The position numbers and the translations under genes were made by a program. A stretch of 64,000 nt of DNA from Thermoleophilaceae bacterium (lineage in GTDB: Bacteria; Actinomycetota; Thermoleophilia; Solirubrobacterales; Thermoleophilaceae), in the NCBI GenBank assembly GCA_036378175.1, contig DASUWY010000034.1, forward strand, positions 117,998-181,997, written 5' to 3'. Of the stretch, positions 31,535 through 39,208 are shown in pieces. Below the pieces are notes generated by a model. It searched no databases. It saw only the letters and a program-made list of their open reading frames with translations, and was not told the DNA's origin. Position 1 is the stretch's first letter, and each line of letters begins with the position of its first letter.

Positions 31535-32265
31535 TCGGGATGGTGCTGGCGGCGGGAGCCGGGCGGCGGCTGCAGCCGCTCACCGACGACCTGCCGAAGA
31601 CGCTGCTCCAGATCGATGACGAGCGCTCAATCCTCGACCTCGCGGTGGCCAACCTCAAGCAGGTGGGGCTCGACGAGGTGGTGGTGGTCACGGGGTTCGC
31701 CGCTGCGCGCGTGGACGAGCGCAAGCCCGAGCTCGAGAGGCGCTATGGCGTGAAGATCGAGCTGGTGGAGAACCCCAAGGCCGAGATCTGGAACAACGCC
31801 TACTCCCTCTGGTGCGCGCGCGATGCGTTCGCCGAGGGCGTTCTGCTCGTGAACGGGGACACGGTGCATCCGGCGTCCGTGGAGGAGCGGCTGCTGGCGT
31901 CGCGCGGCGACGACATCGTGATCGCGATCGACGACGATCTCGACAGGCTCAGCGAGGAGTCGATGAAGGTCGGTCTTTCAGAAGAGGGCTTCATGCGCCG
32001 GATCACGAAGCAGTTGCCCATGGACGAGGCCCGCGGCGAGTACATCGGGCTCACGCTGATCGAGCCGGTGGCGGCGGAGCGGCTGGCCGACGCCCTCGAG
32101 GCCACCTGGAAGCGCGACCCGCAGCTCTACTACGAGGACGGCTTCCAGGAGTTCGTGGACCGCGGCGGCGTGGTGGGCACCGCCCCGATCGGCGCGGTGG
32201 ACTGGGTGGAGGTGGACGACCACGACGACCTGGGCCGCGCCCGGGAGCTCGCGTGCCTCTACTAG
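31531..32265 (+). CDS. LicC-like CTP:phospho-alcohol cytidylyltransferase
   Basis: 244 residues from the ATG at 31531 (ATGA overlap). The nucleotide-binding loop AAGAGRRLQPLT (7-18), Lys23 in LPKTLL, the NNAYSL motif (88-93) that marks the phosphocholine cytidylyltransferase (LicC) branch, and Asp110 in VNGD for metal binding are all present. The substrate is not fixed by sequence. The next gene makes glycerol-1-phosphate, so the likely product is CDP-glycerol of the sn-1 type. Phosphocholine is an alternative, but no choline uptake or kinase gene is present here. Confidence 0.88.
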   Translation: MIGMVLAAGAGRRLQPLTDDLPKTLLQIDDERSILDLAVANLKQVGLDEVVVVTGFAAARVDERKPELERRYGVKIELVENPKAEIWNNAYSLWCARDAFAEGVLLVNGDTVHPASVEERLLASRGDDIVIAIDDDLDRLSEESMKVGLSEEGFMRRITKQLPMDEARGEYIGLTLIEPVAAERLADALEATWKRDPQLYYEDGFQEFVDRGGVVGTAPIGAVDWVEVDDHDDLGRARELACLY

Positions 32266-32270
32266 CGCGG

Positions 32271-33314
32271 ATGCTCGCCGCCCCGATGGCGGTGGAGATC
32301 GGACCCGGCGCCGTGGCCGGGCTGGGCACCCTCCTGGCCGACAGGCGCATATCGGCCGGCGGTCACGTGGCCGTGGCCGTGGGACCCGGCTACGGCGACG
32401 AGATCGCCGCGGTGGTGGATCCCGCGCTCGAGAACTGCGACATCGTGCGCGTGGCGGAGGGCGGCTCGCTCGACTCCGCGCTCGCGCTGGCCGACCGCCT
32501 GCGCAAGCACTTCTACGACGCCGTGGTGGGGATCGGCGGCGGCGGCACGCTCGACGTCGCGAAGCACGCGGCGAGCCTGGTGGGCCTGCCGATGGTGGCC
32601 GTGGCCACGAGCCTCTCGCACGACGGCATCGCGTCGCCCGTGTCATCGCTCGCGCACGAGGGCCAGAAGGCCTCCTATGGCGTGCAGATGCCGGTGGCGG
32701 TGCTCGTGGACCTCGACTACGTGCGCACGAGCCCGGTGCGGATGCGCCGCTCAGGCGTTGGCGACGCCATCAGCAACCTAGCCGCGATAGCGGACTGGCG
32801 GCTGGCGAGCCGTGAGCGCGGCGAGCCGATCGACGGGCTGTCCGTAGCCCTGGCGCACACCGGGGCGGAGGCGGTGCTCCACAGCGACGGCGGCGTGGAG
32901 GACGACGACTTCCTTGTGGTGCTGGCGGAGGCGCTGGTGCTGTCCGGCCTCGCGATGGCCACGGCCGGCTCGAGCCGGCCGTGCAGCGGCGCCGATCACG
33001 AGATCGTGCACGCCATCGACCATCTCTTCCCGGACACGGCGCTCCACGGCGAGCTGGCGGGCCTGGGCGCGCGGTTCGCCGCACACCTCCAGGGCGATCC
33101 CGGCCTTGCCGCCGAGCTCGACTCGTGCCTCGCGCGGCACGAGCTGCCGCGCACGCACCGCGATGTCGGCCTGAGCGACGAGCAGTTCGCGCAGGCGGTG
33201 GCCTATGCGCCGCGCACGCGGCCGGACAGGTTCACCATCCTGGAGCATCTCGATCTCGACGAGGAGGCGATCCTCAATCACGTCCACTCGTACGCCGACG
33301 CCCTCGCTGGCTGA
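32271..33314 (+). CDS. sn-Glycerol-1-phosphate dehydrogenase, archaeal EgsA/AraM type
   Basis: 347 residues from the ATG at 32271 (a GTG at 32253 is also possible). The family would reduce dihydroxyacetone phosphate to sn-glycerol-1-phosphate with NAD(P)H. Visible motifs are the nucleotide loop GIGGGGTLDVAK (87-98), SLSHDGIASPVSS (114-126), GVGDAISNLAAIADWRLA with metal ligand Asp165, AGSSRPCSGADHEIVHAID with His243/His247, and LHGELAGLG with His259. These match archaeal G1P dehydrogenases more closely than glycerol dehydrogenases or dehydroquinate synthase. No archaeal lipid genes such as GGGP synthase are in view, so G1P is probably used by the CDP-alcohol enzymes on either side. Confidence 0.9.
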   Translation: MLAAPMAVEIGPGAVAGLGTLLADRRISAGGHVAVAVGPGYGDEIAAVVDPALENCDIVRVAEGGSLDSALALADRLRKHFYDAVVGIGGGGTLDVAKHAASLVGLPMVAVATSLSHDGIASPVSSLAHEGQKASYGVQMPVAVLVDLDYVRTSPVRMRRSGVGDAISNLAAIADWRLASRERGEPIDGLSVALAHTGAEAVLHSDGGVEDDDFLVVLAEALVLSGLAMATAGSSRPCSGADHEIVHAIDHLFPDTALHGELAGLGARFAAHLQGDPGLAAELDSCLARHELPRTHRDVGLSDEQFAQAVAYAPRTRPDRFTILEHLDLDEEAILNHVHSYADALAG

Positions 33315-34068
33315 GATCAGGGCGATCGGCCAGCCGGCCGAGATCTTCGACCGCCACAGCGCCGAGCACTGGGCGGGACGGCTTTACATGCGCCGCGTGT
33401 CGCCGTACCTCACGCGCCTGCTCCTGCCCACGCGCATCTCGCCGAACCAGGTCACCGGCATGATGACCCTGGTGGGCCTGGCGGCGGCCGCGCTCACGAG
33501 CCTCCCGAGCATCGCAGCGGCGGTGGGCGCCGCGCTCCTGGTCCAGCTGCAGCTGCTCCTCGACTGCAGCGACGGCGAGCTCGCGCGCGTCCGCGGCCAG
33601 TCGTCGCCGGCCGGCATCTACCTCGACCGCATCGCCCACTACCTCACCGAGGCCGCGCTCCCGATCGGGCTCGGCATCCGCGCGGACGGCGGCTGGCACT
33701 CGCTCGGCGGCTGGACCACGCTCGGCCTGGTGATCGCGGTGATGGTGCTCCTCATCAAATCGGAGACCGTGCTGGTGAACGTGGCGCGCGCGGAGTCGGG
33801 CCGGCCGAAGGCCGTGGACGCCCGGTCGGTGGCCGCTCCGCGGGGCGGCCTGCTGCGCCGGATCCGGCGCGCTGTGGGCCTGTTGCCGTTCTTCAGAGCC
33901 TTCGTCGCGGTGGAGTTCTCATTGCTAGCCTTGGCCGCTGCGATCGCGGACACGGCCGCGGGAGACCAGATCGGCTCGCGCGTGCTCGTGATTGCGCTTC
34001 TGCCGGTGGGGGCAATAACCCTCGTCGGCCATCTCGTGGCGATTCTCGCGTCGGACCGCCTACGGTGA
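33307..34068 (+). CDS. CDP-alcohol phosphotransferase with His in place of the last motif Asp; probable CTG start
   Basis: 253 residues if the CTG at 33307 is used. The next ATG (33388) would cut off a conserved-looking stretch, and the ATG at 33205 adds 34 low-complexity residues. Five or six membrane helices. The CAP motif reads D86, D89-G90, A93-R94, G103, D107, but the fourth Asp is His111 (LDRIAHYLTE). That Asp is the proposed catalytic base in structures of the family, so the chemistry may differ or His may serve. The gene overlaps the G1P dehydrogenase stop by 8 bases and is followed by the ABC exporter. A lipid- or polymer-forming transfer of phosphoglycerol is inferred. Confidence 0.85.
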   Translation: MAEIRAIGQPAEIFDRHSAEHWAGRLYMRRVSPYLTRLLLPTRISPNQVTGMMTLVGLAAAALTSLPSIAAAVGAALLVQLQLLLDCSDGELARVRGQSSPAGIYLDRIAHYLTEAALPIGLGIRADGGWHSLGGWTTLGLVIAVMVLLIKSETVLVNVARAESGRPKAVDARSVAAPRGGLLRRIRRAVGLLPFFRAFVAVEFSLLALAAAIADTAAGDQIGSRVLVIALLPVGAITLVGHLVAILASDRLR

Positions 34069-34086
34069 CCTCGCGAGGCGGCACAC

Positions 34087-34092
34087 TTAATT
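34087..34092 (+). promoter_or_regulatory. Candidate internal -10 (TTAATT)
   Basis: The only AT-rich patch in the 29-base gap before the ABC permease, five bases from its ATG at 34098. It may give an extra leaderless transcript for the exporter. Confidence 0.25.
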
Positions 34093-34097
34093 GAGCA

Positions 34098-35030
34098 ATG
34101 AGCACGACCTCGGCTGAAGAAAAGGCAAAGGAAGCCATCGCCGCGGAGCGCGAGGCGCTCGAAGAGGGCCATCTCGTACCCCAGGCGTACCGCGACGACG
34201 AGTACGCCGAGCGCCACGTCTACCTGCCGCACAAGGTGGGCCTGCCGCCGATGGGCCACTACCTCCGCCTCGTGTGGAAGCGGCGCGAGTTCGCCTTCGA
34301 GCTTTCGCGCACCACCATGCGGGCGAAGCACTTCGACACCGCGTTCGGCCAGATGTGGCTCCTGCTCAACCCGCTGCTGCTCGGCTCGGTCTACTTCCTG
34401 CTGGTGGACCTGATCCGCCACCACCCGCGGCCGCTCAGCTTCTTCGCCCACCTTCTCGGCGGCCTCTTTCTCTTCCAGGTGCTCCACACGGCGGCGACCG
34501 AGGGGTCCAACTCCGTCGTGCGCGGCGGCGGCCTGATACTCAACACCGCGTTCCCGCGGACGCTCTTGCCGCTCGCCTCGGTCACCACCTCGTTCAAGCG
34601 CTTCGTGCCGACGATGGCGGTGTACTTCGTGATCCACTTCGCGGCCGGTCTCGGGCTGACGGTGGAGATGCTGTGGGCGCTTCCGATCATCGTCATGGTC
34701 ACCGTGTTCTCCGCGGGCTTCGCGATGTTCTGCGGCGCCGCCCAGGTGTACTTCCGCGACCTCGCGAGCTTCCTGCCCTACCTGCTGCGGATCTGGATGT
34801 ACGTGTCGCCGATCCTCTACTACTGGAACGACGTGCCCAAGCACATCCAGCACTGGCTGATGCTCAACCCGATGGCGTCGATGCTCGCGGCATGGAGCGA
34901 TGTGCTGAACAAGGGGCAGGCGCCGCCCCTGAACCTCATGGTCATCGGCACCGGGTGGGCGATCTTCGGGCTCATCTTCGGGGCGCTGTTCTTCATCTCG
35001 AGGGAGCGTGACTTTGCCGTCCGTATCTGA
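34098..35030 (+). CDS. ABC-2 type polysaccharide/teichoic-acid exporter permease (Wzm/TagG-like)
   Basis: 310 residues. A 60-residue charged cytosolic N-terminus precedes six membrane helices. Family features include KHFDTAFGQMWLLLNPLLLGSVYFLLV at the first helix, RTLLPLASVTTSFKRFVPTMAVYFVIH, VYFRDLASFLPYLLRIWMYVSPILYYWNDVP and a final NPMASMLAAWSDVL. It should form the membrane pore for an undecaprenyl-linked or lipid-linked glycan or polyol-phosphate polymer. Its partner ATPase gene overlaps it by 23 bases. Its place after the CDP-alcohol genes points to export of their product. Confidence 0.93.
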   Translation: MSTTSAEEKAKEAIAAEREALEEGHLVPQAYRDDEYAERHVYLPHKVGLPPMGHYLRLVWKRREFAFELSRTTMRAKHFDTAFGQMWLLLNPLLLGSVYFLLVDLIRHHPRPLSFFAHLLGGLFLFQVLHTAATEGSNSVVRGGGLILNTAFPRTLLPLASVTTSFKRFVPTMAVYFVIHFAAGLGLTVEMLWALPIIVMVTVFSAGFAMFCGAAQVYFRDLASFLPYLLRIWMYVSPILYYWNDVPKHIQHWLMLNPMASMLAAWSDVLNKGQAPPLNLMVIGTGWAIFGLIFGALFFISRERDFAVRI

Positions 35031-35832
35031 GCAGGCGCAGGAGAGCGCGACCTTGCCGTCCGCCTCCGAGCCGAGCATCAAGGTCGAGAACGTCTCGATC
35101 ACCTACCGCACCGCGTACGAGAAGGTGCCCACGCTGCGCACCACGCTGCTCCGCCTCGGCCGCCGCGAGAAGCTCGTGCGCGAGATCGAGGCCGTGAAGA
35201 ACGTGTCCTTCCAGGTGGAGAAGGGCACGGTGCTGGGCGTGGTCGGCGCCAACGGGGCGGGCAAGTCCACGCTCGTGCGCACGATCGCGGGGATCCTGCC
35301 GCCGACCGAGGGCCGGGTGGAGGTGCTCGGGCGCGTGAGCACGCTGCTGGCGCTCGGAGTGGGCTTCAACCGCGACCTCAGCGGGCGTGAGAATGTGATC
35401 CTCGGCGGCCTCGCGGCTGGGCTCAACAAGGATGAGCTCGAGGAGAAGTACGACGAGATCGTGGACTTCGCCGAGCTCGGCGAGTTCATGGACCTGCCGA
35501 TGCGCGCCTATTCGTCGGGCATGTACGGCCGCCTCGCCTTCGCGGTGGCGATCCACATGGAGCCGGACATCCTGCTGATCGACGAGGCGCTGTCCGTGGG
35601 CGACGCCAAGTTCCGCCGCAAGTCCTTCCAGCGCATGCGCGACCTATGCGCGCAGGACCGGACGATCGTCCTCGTTAGCCACGCCTTCGGCTCGATCCGC
35701 GAGCTCTGCCATCAGGCCGTGTGGATGAACAAGGGCCACATGGAGATGTGGGGCGAGGCCAATGAGGTTGTGGATGCCTACCGGGACTTCCTCGGGGTGA
35801 AGGAAGACCGGACGGATAAGGAAGATCTCTAG
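35008..35832 (+). CDS. ABC transporter ATPase for polysaccharide export (Wzt/TagH-like)
   Basis: 274 residues from a GTG. Walker A GANGAGKST (80-88), the LSGRENV segment, signature YSSGMYGRLAFAVA, Walker B ILLIDEALSVGDAKF and switch His in LVSHAFGSI. There is no C-terminal carbohydrate-binding domain of the long Wzt kind, so the protein resembles the short TagH-type. The first 22 residues contain an imperfect duplication (TLPSVSE and TLPSASE). It powers the permease encoded just upstream and ends the seven-gene cluster. Confidence 0.95.
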   Translation: MTLPSVSEQAQESATLPSASEPSIKVENVSITYRTAYEKVPTLRTTLLRLGRREKLVREIEAVKNVSFQVEKGTVLGVVGANGAGKSTLVRTIAGILPPTEGRVEVLGRVSTLLALGVGFNRDLSGRENVILGGLAAGLNKDELEEKYDEIVDFAELGEFMDLPMRAYSSGMYGRLAFAVAIHMEPDILLIDEALSVGDAKFRRKSFQRMRDLCAQDRTIVLVSHAFGSIRELCHQAVWMNKGHMEMWGEANEVVDAYRDFLGVKEDRTDKEDL

Positions 35833-35921
35833 GGGTAGGGAGTAGGGAGGGCGGCCGTCGCGGACGGCGTCCTGCTCCGTGGCGCGGAGAGCGGACTCCC
35901 TACGCCTACGCCTTACTCCCC
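35831..35921. terminator. Branched hairpin with stop-anchored TAGG repeats between convergent genes
   Basis: GTAGGGAGT (35835-35843) pairs perfectly with ACTCCCTAC (35895-35903). Inside are GCCGTC/GACGGC (35854-35859, 35863-35868) and CTCCG/CGGAG (35875-35879, 35885-35889). Both flanking stop codons are TAG and lie in TAGGG- or TAGGC-type repeats, the right one reading AAGGCGTAGGCGTAGGG on minus. Likely a bidirectional terminator. Confidence 0.55.
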
Positions 35922-38188
35922 ACGGAGCCGTTTATGGCCTCCCAAACCCTCTCGCCATTAACGGGCATCTGCAGGTTCTTCACCCCAAACGGCTTGAGGG
36001 CGTCTATTGCCGCGTTGTGGACGGCCGGCGTTGCTCCGATGGTCCCTGACTCACCGATGCCCTTTGCGCCGAGTGGGTTCAGCGGGGTTGGCGTGACCAT
36101 CTCCACGCGCTCGATCGACGGCAGTTCCGCCGCCGAGGGGAATGCGTAGCCCACGAAGCTGCCGGTCACCGGGTTGCCGTCCTCGCTGTACATCACCTCT
36201 TCGTAGAGCGCCTGCGCGATGCCGGTGGCCACGCCGCCGTGCACCTGGCCGTCCGCCACGATCGGGTTGATCACGGTGCCGGCGTCGTCCACCGCCACGT
36301 GGCGCAGGATCTGCACCGCACCGGTCTCCGTGTCCACCTCCACAACGGCGAGGTGCGCACCGAACGGGAAGCTCGGGGCGTCGGCCTGGAAGTCCGTCTC
36401 CACGCTCAGCTCCTGGAGCCGGCCGTCGTTGTCGAGCCGCGCCGCCAGCTCTCCCCACGAGAGGCCGGACTGCGGGGCGCCTGCCACGTGGAAGCGGCCC
36501 TGCTGCGCGTCGAGCACGATGTCGTCGGGGCTCGCCTCGATCAGGTCGGCCACCAGGCGCCGCGCCTTCTCGAGCAGCTCCTCGGAAGCCTGGCCCGCGG
36601 CCGCGCCGCCGATCTGCGTGGACTTCGAGCCGTACGTGCCGGTGCCGCGCGCCACCTCGTCGGTGTCGCCCTTGATCACGGTCACGTTCTCCACCGGCAT
36701 GCCCAGCCGCTCGGCCACGATCATCGCAAACGTGGTCTCGTGGCCCTGGCCGTGGGAGAACGAGCCGGTGCGCAGGACCGCCTCGCCATCCTTCGTGATC
36801 CGCACGGCGCCGAACTCGGACTCGCCGAGCCCGTTCGTGATCTCCACGTACACGCTCAGGCCGATGCCGAGCTGCTTCGCGTCCCCGTTGTCGCGGCGGC
36901 GCTGCTGCTCGGCCCGCAGCTCGTCGTAGCCGGCGGCCTCCATCACCTTGTCGAGCGCACCCTCATAGTCGCCGATGTCGTACGTGGCGCCCGAGGCGGT
37001 GGTGAACGGGAACTCGTCCGGCTGGATGAAGTTCACCCGCCGGACCTCCGCCGGGTCCATGCCCAGCTCGTCCGCCCACATGTCCATCGCCCGCTCCACC
37101 GCCTGCGTGGCCTCGGGGCGTCCGGCGCCGCGGAAGGCGCCGATGGTCGTGGTGTTGGTGGTGACCGTGGTCACGTCCACGCCGATCTTCGGGATCTTGT
37201 AGACGCCGCTCGCCATCATGCCGGTGAGGTTGGGCAGGAACGAGCCGAGGCCGGGATACGCGCCCGCGTCGGACAGGATGCTCATCCGGAAGGCCTCGAC
37301 CTTGCCGGCGCGGCTGCCGCCGATCTTGAAGTCGATCACCATGCCGCGGCCGTGGTCGAGCGCGACCATGTTCTCGCTGCGCGACTCCACCCAGCGGATC
37401 GTGCGGCCGGTCTTGCGCGCCAGCCAGCAGAGCAGGATGTCCTCCACCTTGAGGCCCTTGGCGCCGAAGCCGCCGCCCACGTCAGGCCCGACCACGCGCA
37501 CGTTCTGCGGCTCCATGCCGAGGTTCGCGGCGATGCCCTCACGATCCTGGTGCGGGGTCTGAGTGGAGAGCCAGGCGGTGAGCTTGCCGTTCTCGTCCAC
37601 GCTCGCGGCCGCCGCACGCGGCTCCAGCGGGCTGGACGCCATGCGCTGGCTCACCAGCGTCCCTTCGACCACCGCCTCGCATCCCCCGAAAAGCTCGTCG
37701 TCGGACTGGGCAGGCGGCCGCTTGGCCGCCACGTTGGTTCCCACTTCCGGGAACAGCAGCACCTCGTCCTTCACGGCCTCGCGCGGATCGGTCACCACCG
37801 GGAGCGGGTCGTAGTCCACGAGCACGAGCTCCGCGGCGTCCTCGCCGGCGGCCTTGGTCTCCGTGAGGATGCACGCCACGATGTCGCCGGCGAAGCGCAC
37901 GGTGTCCTTGGCCACGAACGGCCGGTACATCCGCTCGTCGATGCCCATGAACGGCGGCAGCGGGTTGGTGCCCAGGTCGATGTCTTCCGCGGTGAACACC
38001 TGGGTGTTCGGCAGGGTGCGCGCCTGCGACACGTCGATGTTCGTTATGCGCGCGTGCGCGATGGGCGAGCGCACGTAAGTCAAGTAGAGCGCGTCGTCGA
38101 TCTTCATGTTGTCGACGTAGCGACCTTCACCTCTGAGGAAGCGCGGGTCCTCCTTGCGACGGACCCGCTGTCCGATCACGTTGGCCAT
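35906..38188 (-). CDS. Molybdopterin-binding xanthine dehydrogenase/CoxL-like large subunit (orphan)
   Basis: 760 residues from the ATG at 38188; another ATG lies six codons upstream. It begins IGQRVRRKEDPRFLRGEGRYVDN, as in CO dehydrogenase large subunits. It holds the hammerhead domain and both cofactor-binding domains, and the GIGESGTIGATPAVHNA segment with the catalytic Glu. The active-site loop reads AFRGAGRPE, that is the form II-like AYRGAGR and not the AYxCSFR of true (form I) CO dehydrogenase, so the substrate is probably another aldehyde or N-heterocycle. The FAD (medium) and iron-sulfur (small) subunit genes normally beside it are absent here. Confidence 0.93.
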   Translation of the reverse strand: MANVIGQRVRRKEDPRFLRGEGRYVDNMKIDDALYLTYVRSPIAHARITNIDVSQARTLPNTQVFTAEDIDLGTNPLPPFMGIDERMYRPFVAKDTVRFAGDIVACILTETKAAGEDAAELVLVDYDPLPVVTDPREAVKDEVLLFPEVGTNVAAKRPPAQSDDELFGGCEAVVEGTLVSQRMASSPLEPRAAAASVDENGKLTAWLSTQTPHQDREGIAANLGMEPQNVRVVGPDVGGGFGAKGLKVEDILLCWLARKTGRTIRWVESRSENMVALDHGRGMVIDFKIGGSRAGKVEAFRMSILSDAGAYPGLGSFLPNLTGMMASGVYKIPKIGVDVTTVTTNTTTIGAFRGAGRPEATQAVERAMDMWADELGMDPAEVRRVNFIQPDEFPFTTASGATYDIGDYEGALDKVMEAAGYDELRAEQQRRRDNGDAKQLGIGLSVYVEITNGLGESEFGAVRITKDGEAVLRTGSFSHGQGHETTFAMIVAERLGMPVENVTVIKGDTDEVARGTGTYGSKSTQIGGAAAGQASEELLEKARRLVADLIEASPDDIVLDAQQGRFHVAGAPQSGLSWGELAARLDNDGRLQELSVETDFQADAPSFPFGAHLAVVEVDTETGAVQILRHVAVDDAGTVINPIVADGQVHGGVATGIAQALYEEVMYSEDGNPVTGSFVGYAFPSAAELPSIERVEMVTPTPLNPLGAKGIGESGTIGATPAVHNAAIDALKPFGVKNLQMPVNGERVWEAINGSVGSKA

Positions 38189-38275
38189 GGCGCGGCAGTC
38201 TGCCATGCGGGGTGCCGCGACGGCAAGCCGGGCGCTTCTAGACGGCGCTCAGCGGGGACGTTTCCTGCACGCATT

Positions 38276-39208
38276 TCATGAGCGAACGGCCACGTCGACC
38301 CTCAGGCGCTCGTTCTCCATCGCCGGCCTGCGGATGGCTATGCCGTTGCGTCCGAGCTCGAGCAGAACGTTCCACGCCGGCCACACGAAATCGCGGTGCT
38401 CCCACGCCGGAGGCTGCCAGCGCAACTCACGGACGAGGCGCGACATCTCGCCGGCCAAGTCCCAGTCGGGCCGGACTCCCATGTCCGCGCGCAGGCCGTC
38501 GAGCACGGCGGTGACGTTCTGCTCGTTGAGCTCGAGGATCTCGCTCCACAGCGCGGGGTCCGATGCGGCCACGCGCGCGACCTCGCGGAAGGAGCCGCCG
38601 GACAGCGCGGCGGTGAGCGGCGGCGCGCTGCTCTGCGCGATCGCGGCGGCGAGCGTGGCCGCCACCACGTGCGGCACGTGGCTCGTCTGCGCCACTGCGC
38701 GGTCGTGTTCCTGCGGATCGCACACGATCACGCGCGCGTCGAATGCGTCGAACACCGCGGCCCAGCGACAGAGCAGCTCGGGAGACGCGTCCTCGGCCGG
38801 CGGGCACACGGCCCACGTCGCACCCTGGAGAAGCTCGGCTCGCGCGGCGGACCAGCCGGCGCTCTCGGACCCGGCGAGCGGGTGGCTCGGAAGGAAGCGC
38901 GGGTGCAGGCCCACCTCATCCACGATCGGCGCCTTCACCGACGACACGTCCGTCACGAGCACGTCCGGGTCCGCGTCGAGCAGCGTGCGCACCACCTCGC
39001 CCGTCACGTGGGGCGGCACGGCCACCACCACCATGTCCGCGCCCTCCGCGAGCTGCTCGAGCGAATCTGCGAGCTCGAGGCCGGAACGCGGCTGACGCTG
39101 GACGTCGAACCCGATCGGCTCGTACATGTCCGGCTGCTCCGCGAGCCGCCGCGCGATCGAGCCGCCGATCAGGCCGAGGCCGGCCACGCCGATCCGCGTG
39201 AGGCTCAC
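38276..39208 (-). CDS. tyrA: Prephenate dehydrogenase
   Basis: 310 residues. Oxidative decarboxylation of prephenate to 4-hydroxyphenylpyruvate with NAD(P), in tyrosine synthesis. Rossmann loop GVAGLGLIGGSIARRLAE (8-25), VVVAVPP, VTDVSSVKAPIVDEV, catalytic-region FLPSHPLAGSESAGWSAARAELLQGATWAVCP and a helical C-terminal dimer domain. There is no ACT or chorismate mutase fusion. Start overlaps the pheA stop by four bases, so the two aromatic amino-acid genes are co-translated. Confidence 0.94.
   Translation of the reverse strand: MSLTRIGVAGLGLIGGSIARRLAEQPDMYEPIGFDVQRQPRSGLELADSLEQLAEGADMVVVAVPPHVTGEVVRTLLDADPDVLVTDVSSVKAPIVDEVGLHPRFLPSHPLAGSESAGWSAARAELLQGATWAVCPPAEDASPELLCRWAAVFDAFDARVIVCDPQEHDRAVAQTSHVPHVVAATLAAAIAQSSAPPLTAALSGGSFREVARVAASDPALWSEILELNEQNVTAVLDGLRADMGVRPDWDLAGEMSRLVRELRWQPPAWEHRDFVWPAWNVLLELGRNGIAIRRPAMENERLRVDVAVRS

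Noticed and set aside
32271..33314. Annotation as glycerol dehydrogenase or 3-dehydroquinate synthase
   Set aside because: The SHDGIASP, SGADHEIVH and LHGE motifs fit the G1P dehydrogenase branch better, and no aromatic pathway genes are adjacent.
35906..38188. True aerobic CO dehydrogenase (coxL)
   Set aside because: Active-site loop is AFRGAGR, not AYxCSFR, and partner subunits are absent, so the coxL symbol is not used.
36239..38281. 680-residue plus-strand reading frame opposite the CoxL-like gene
   Set aside because: Composition is His/Arg/Gly/Ala-biased with no domain, and it is the antisense of a clearly conserved gene. High GC makes such frames common.
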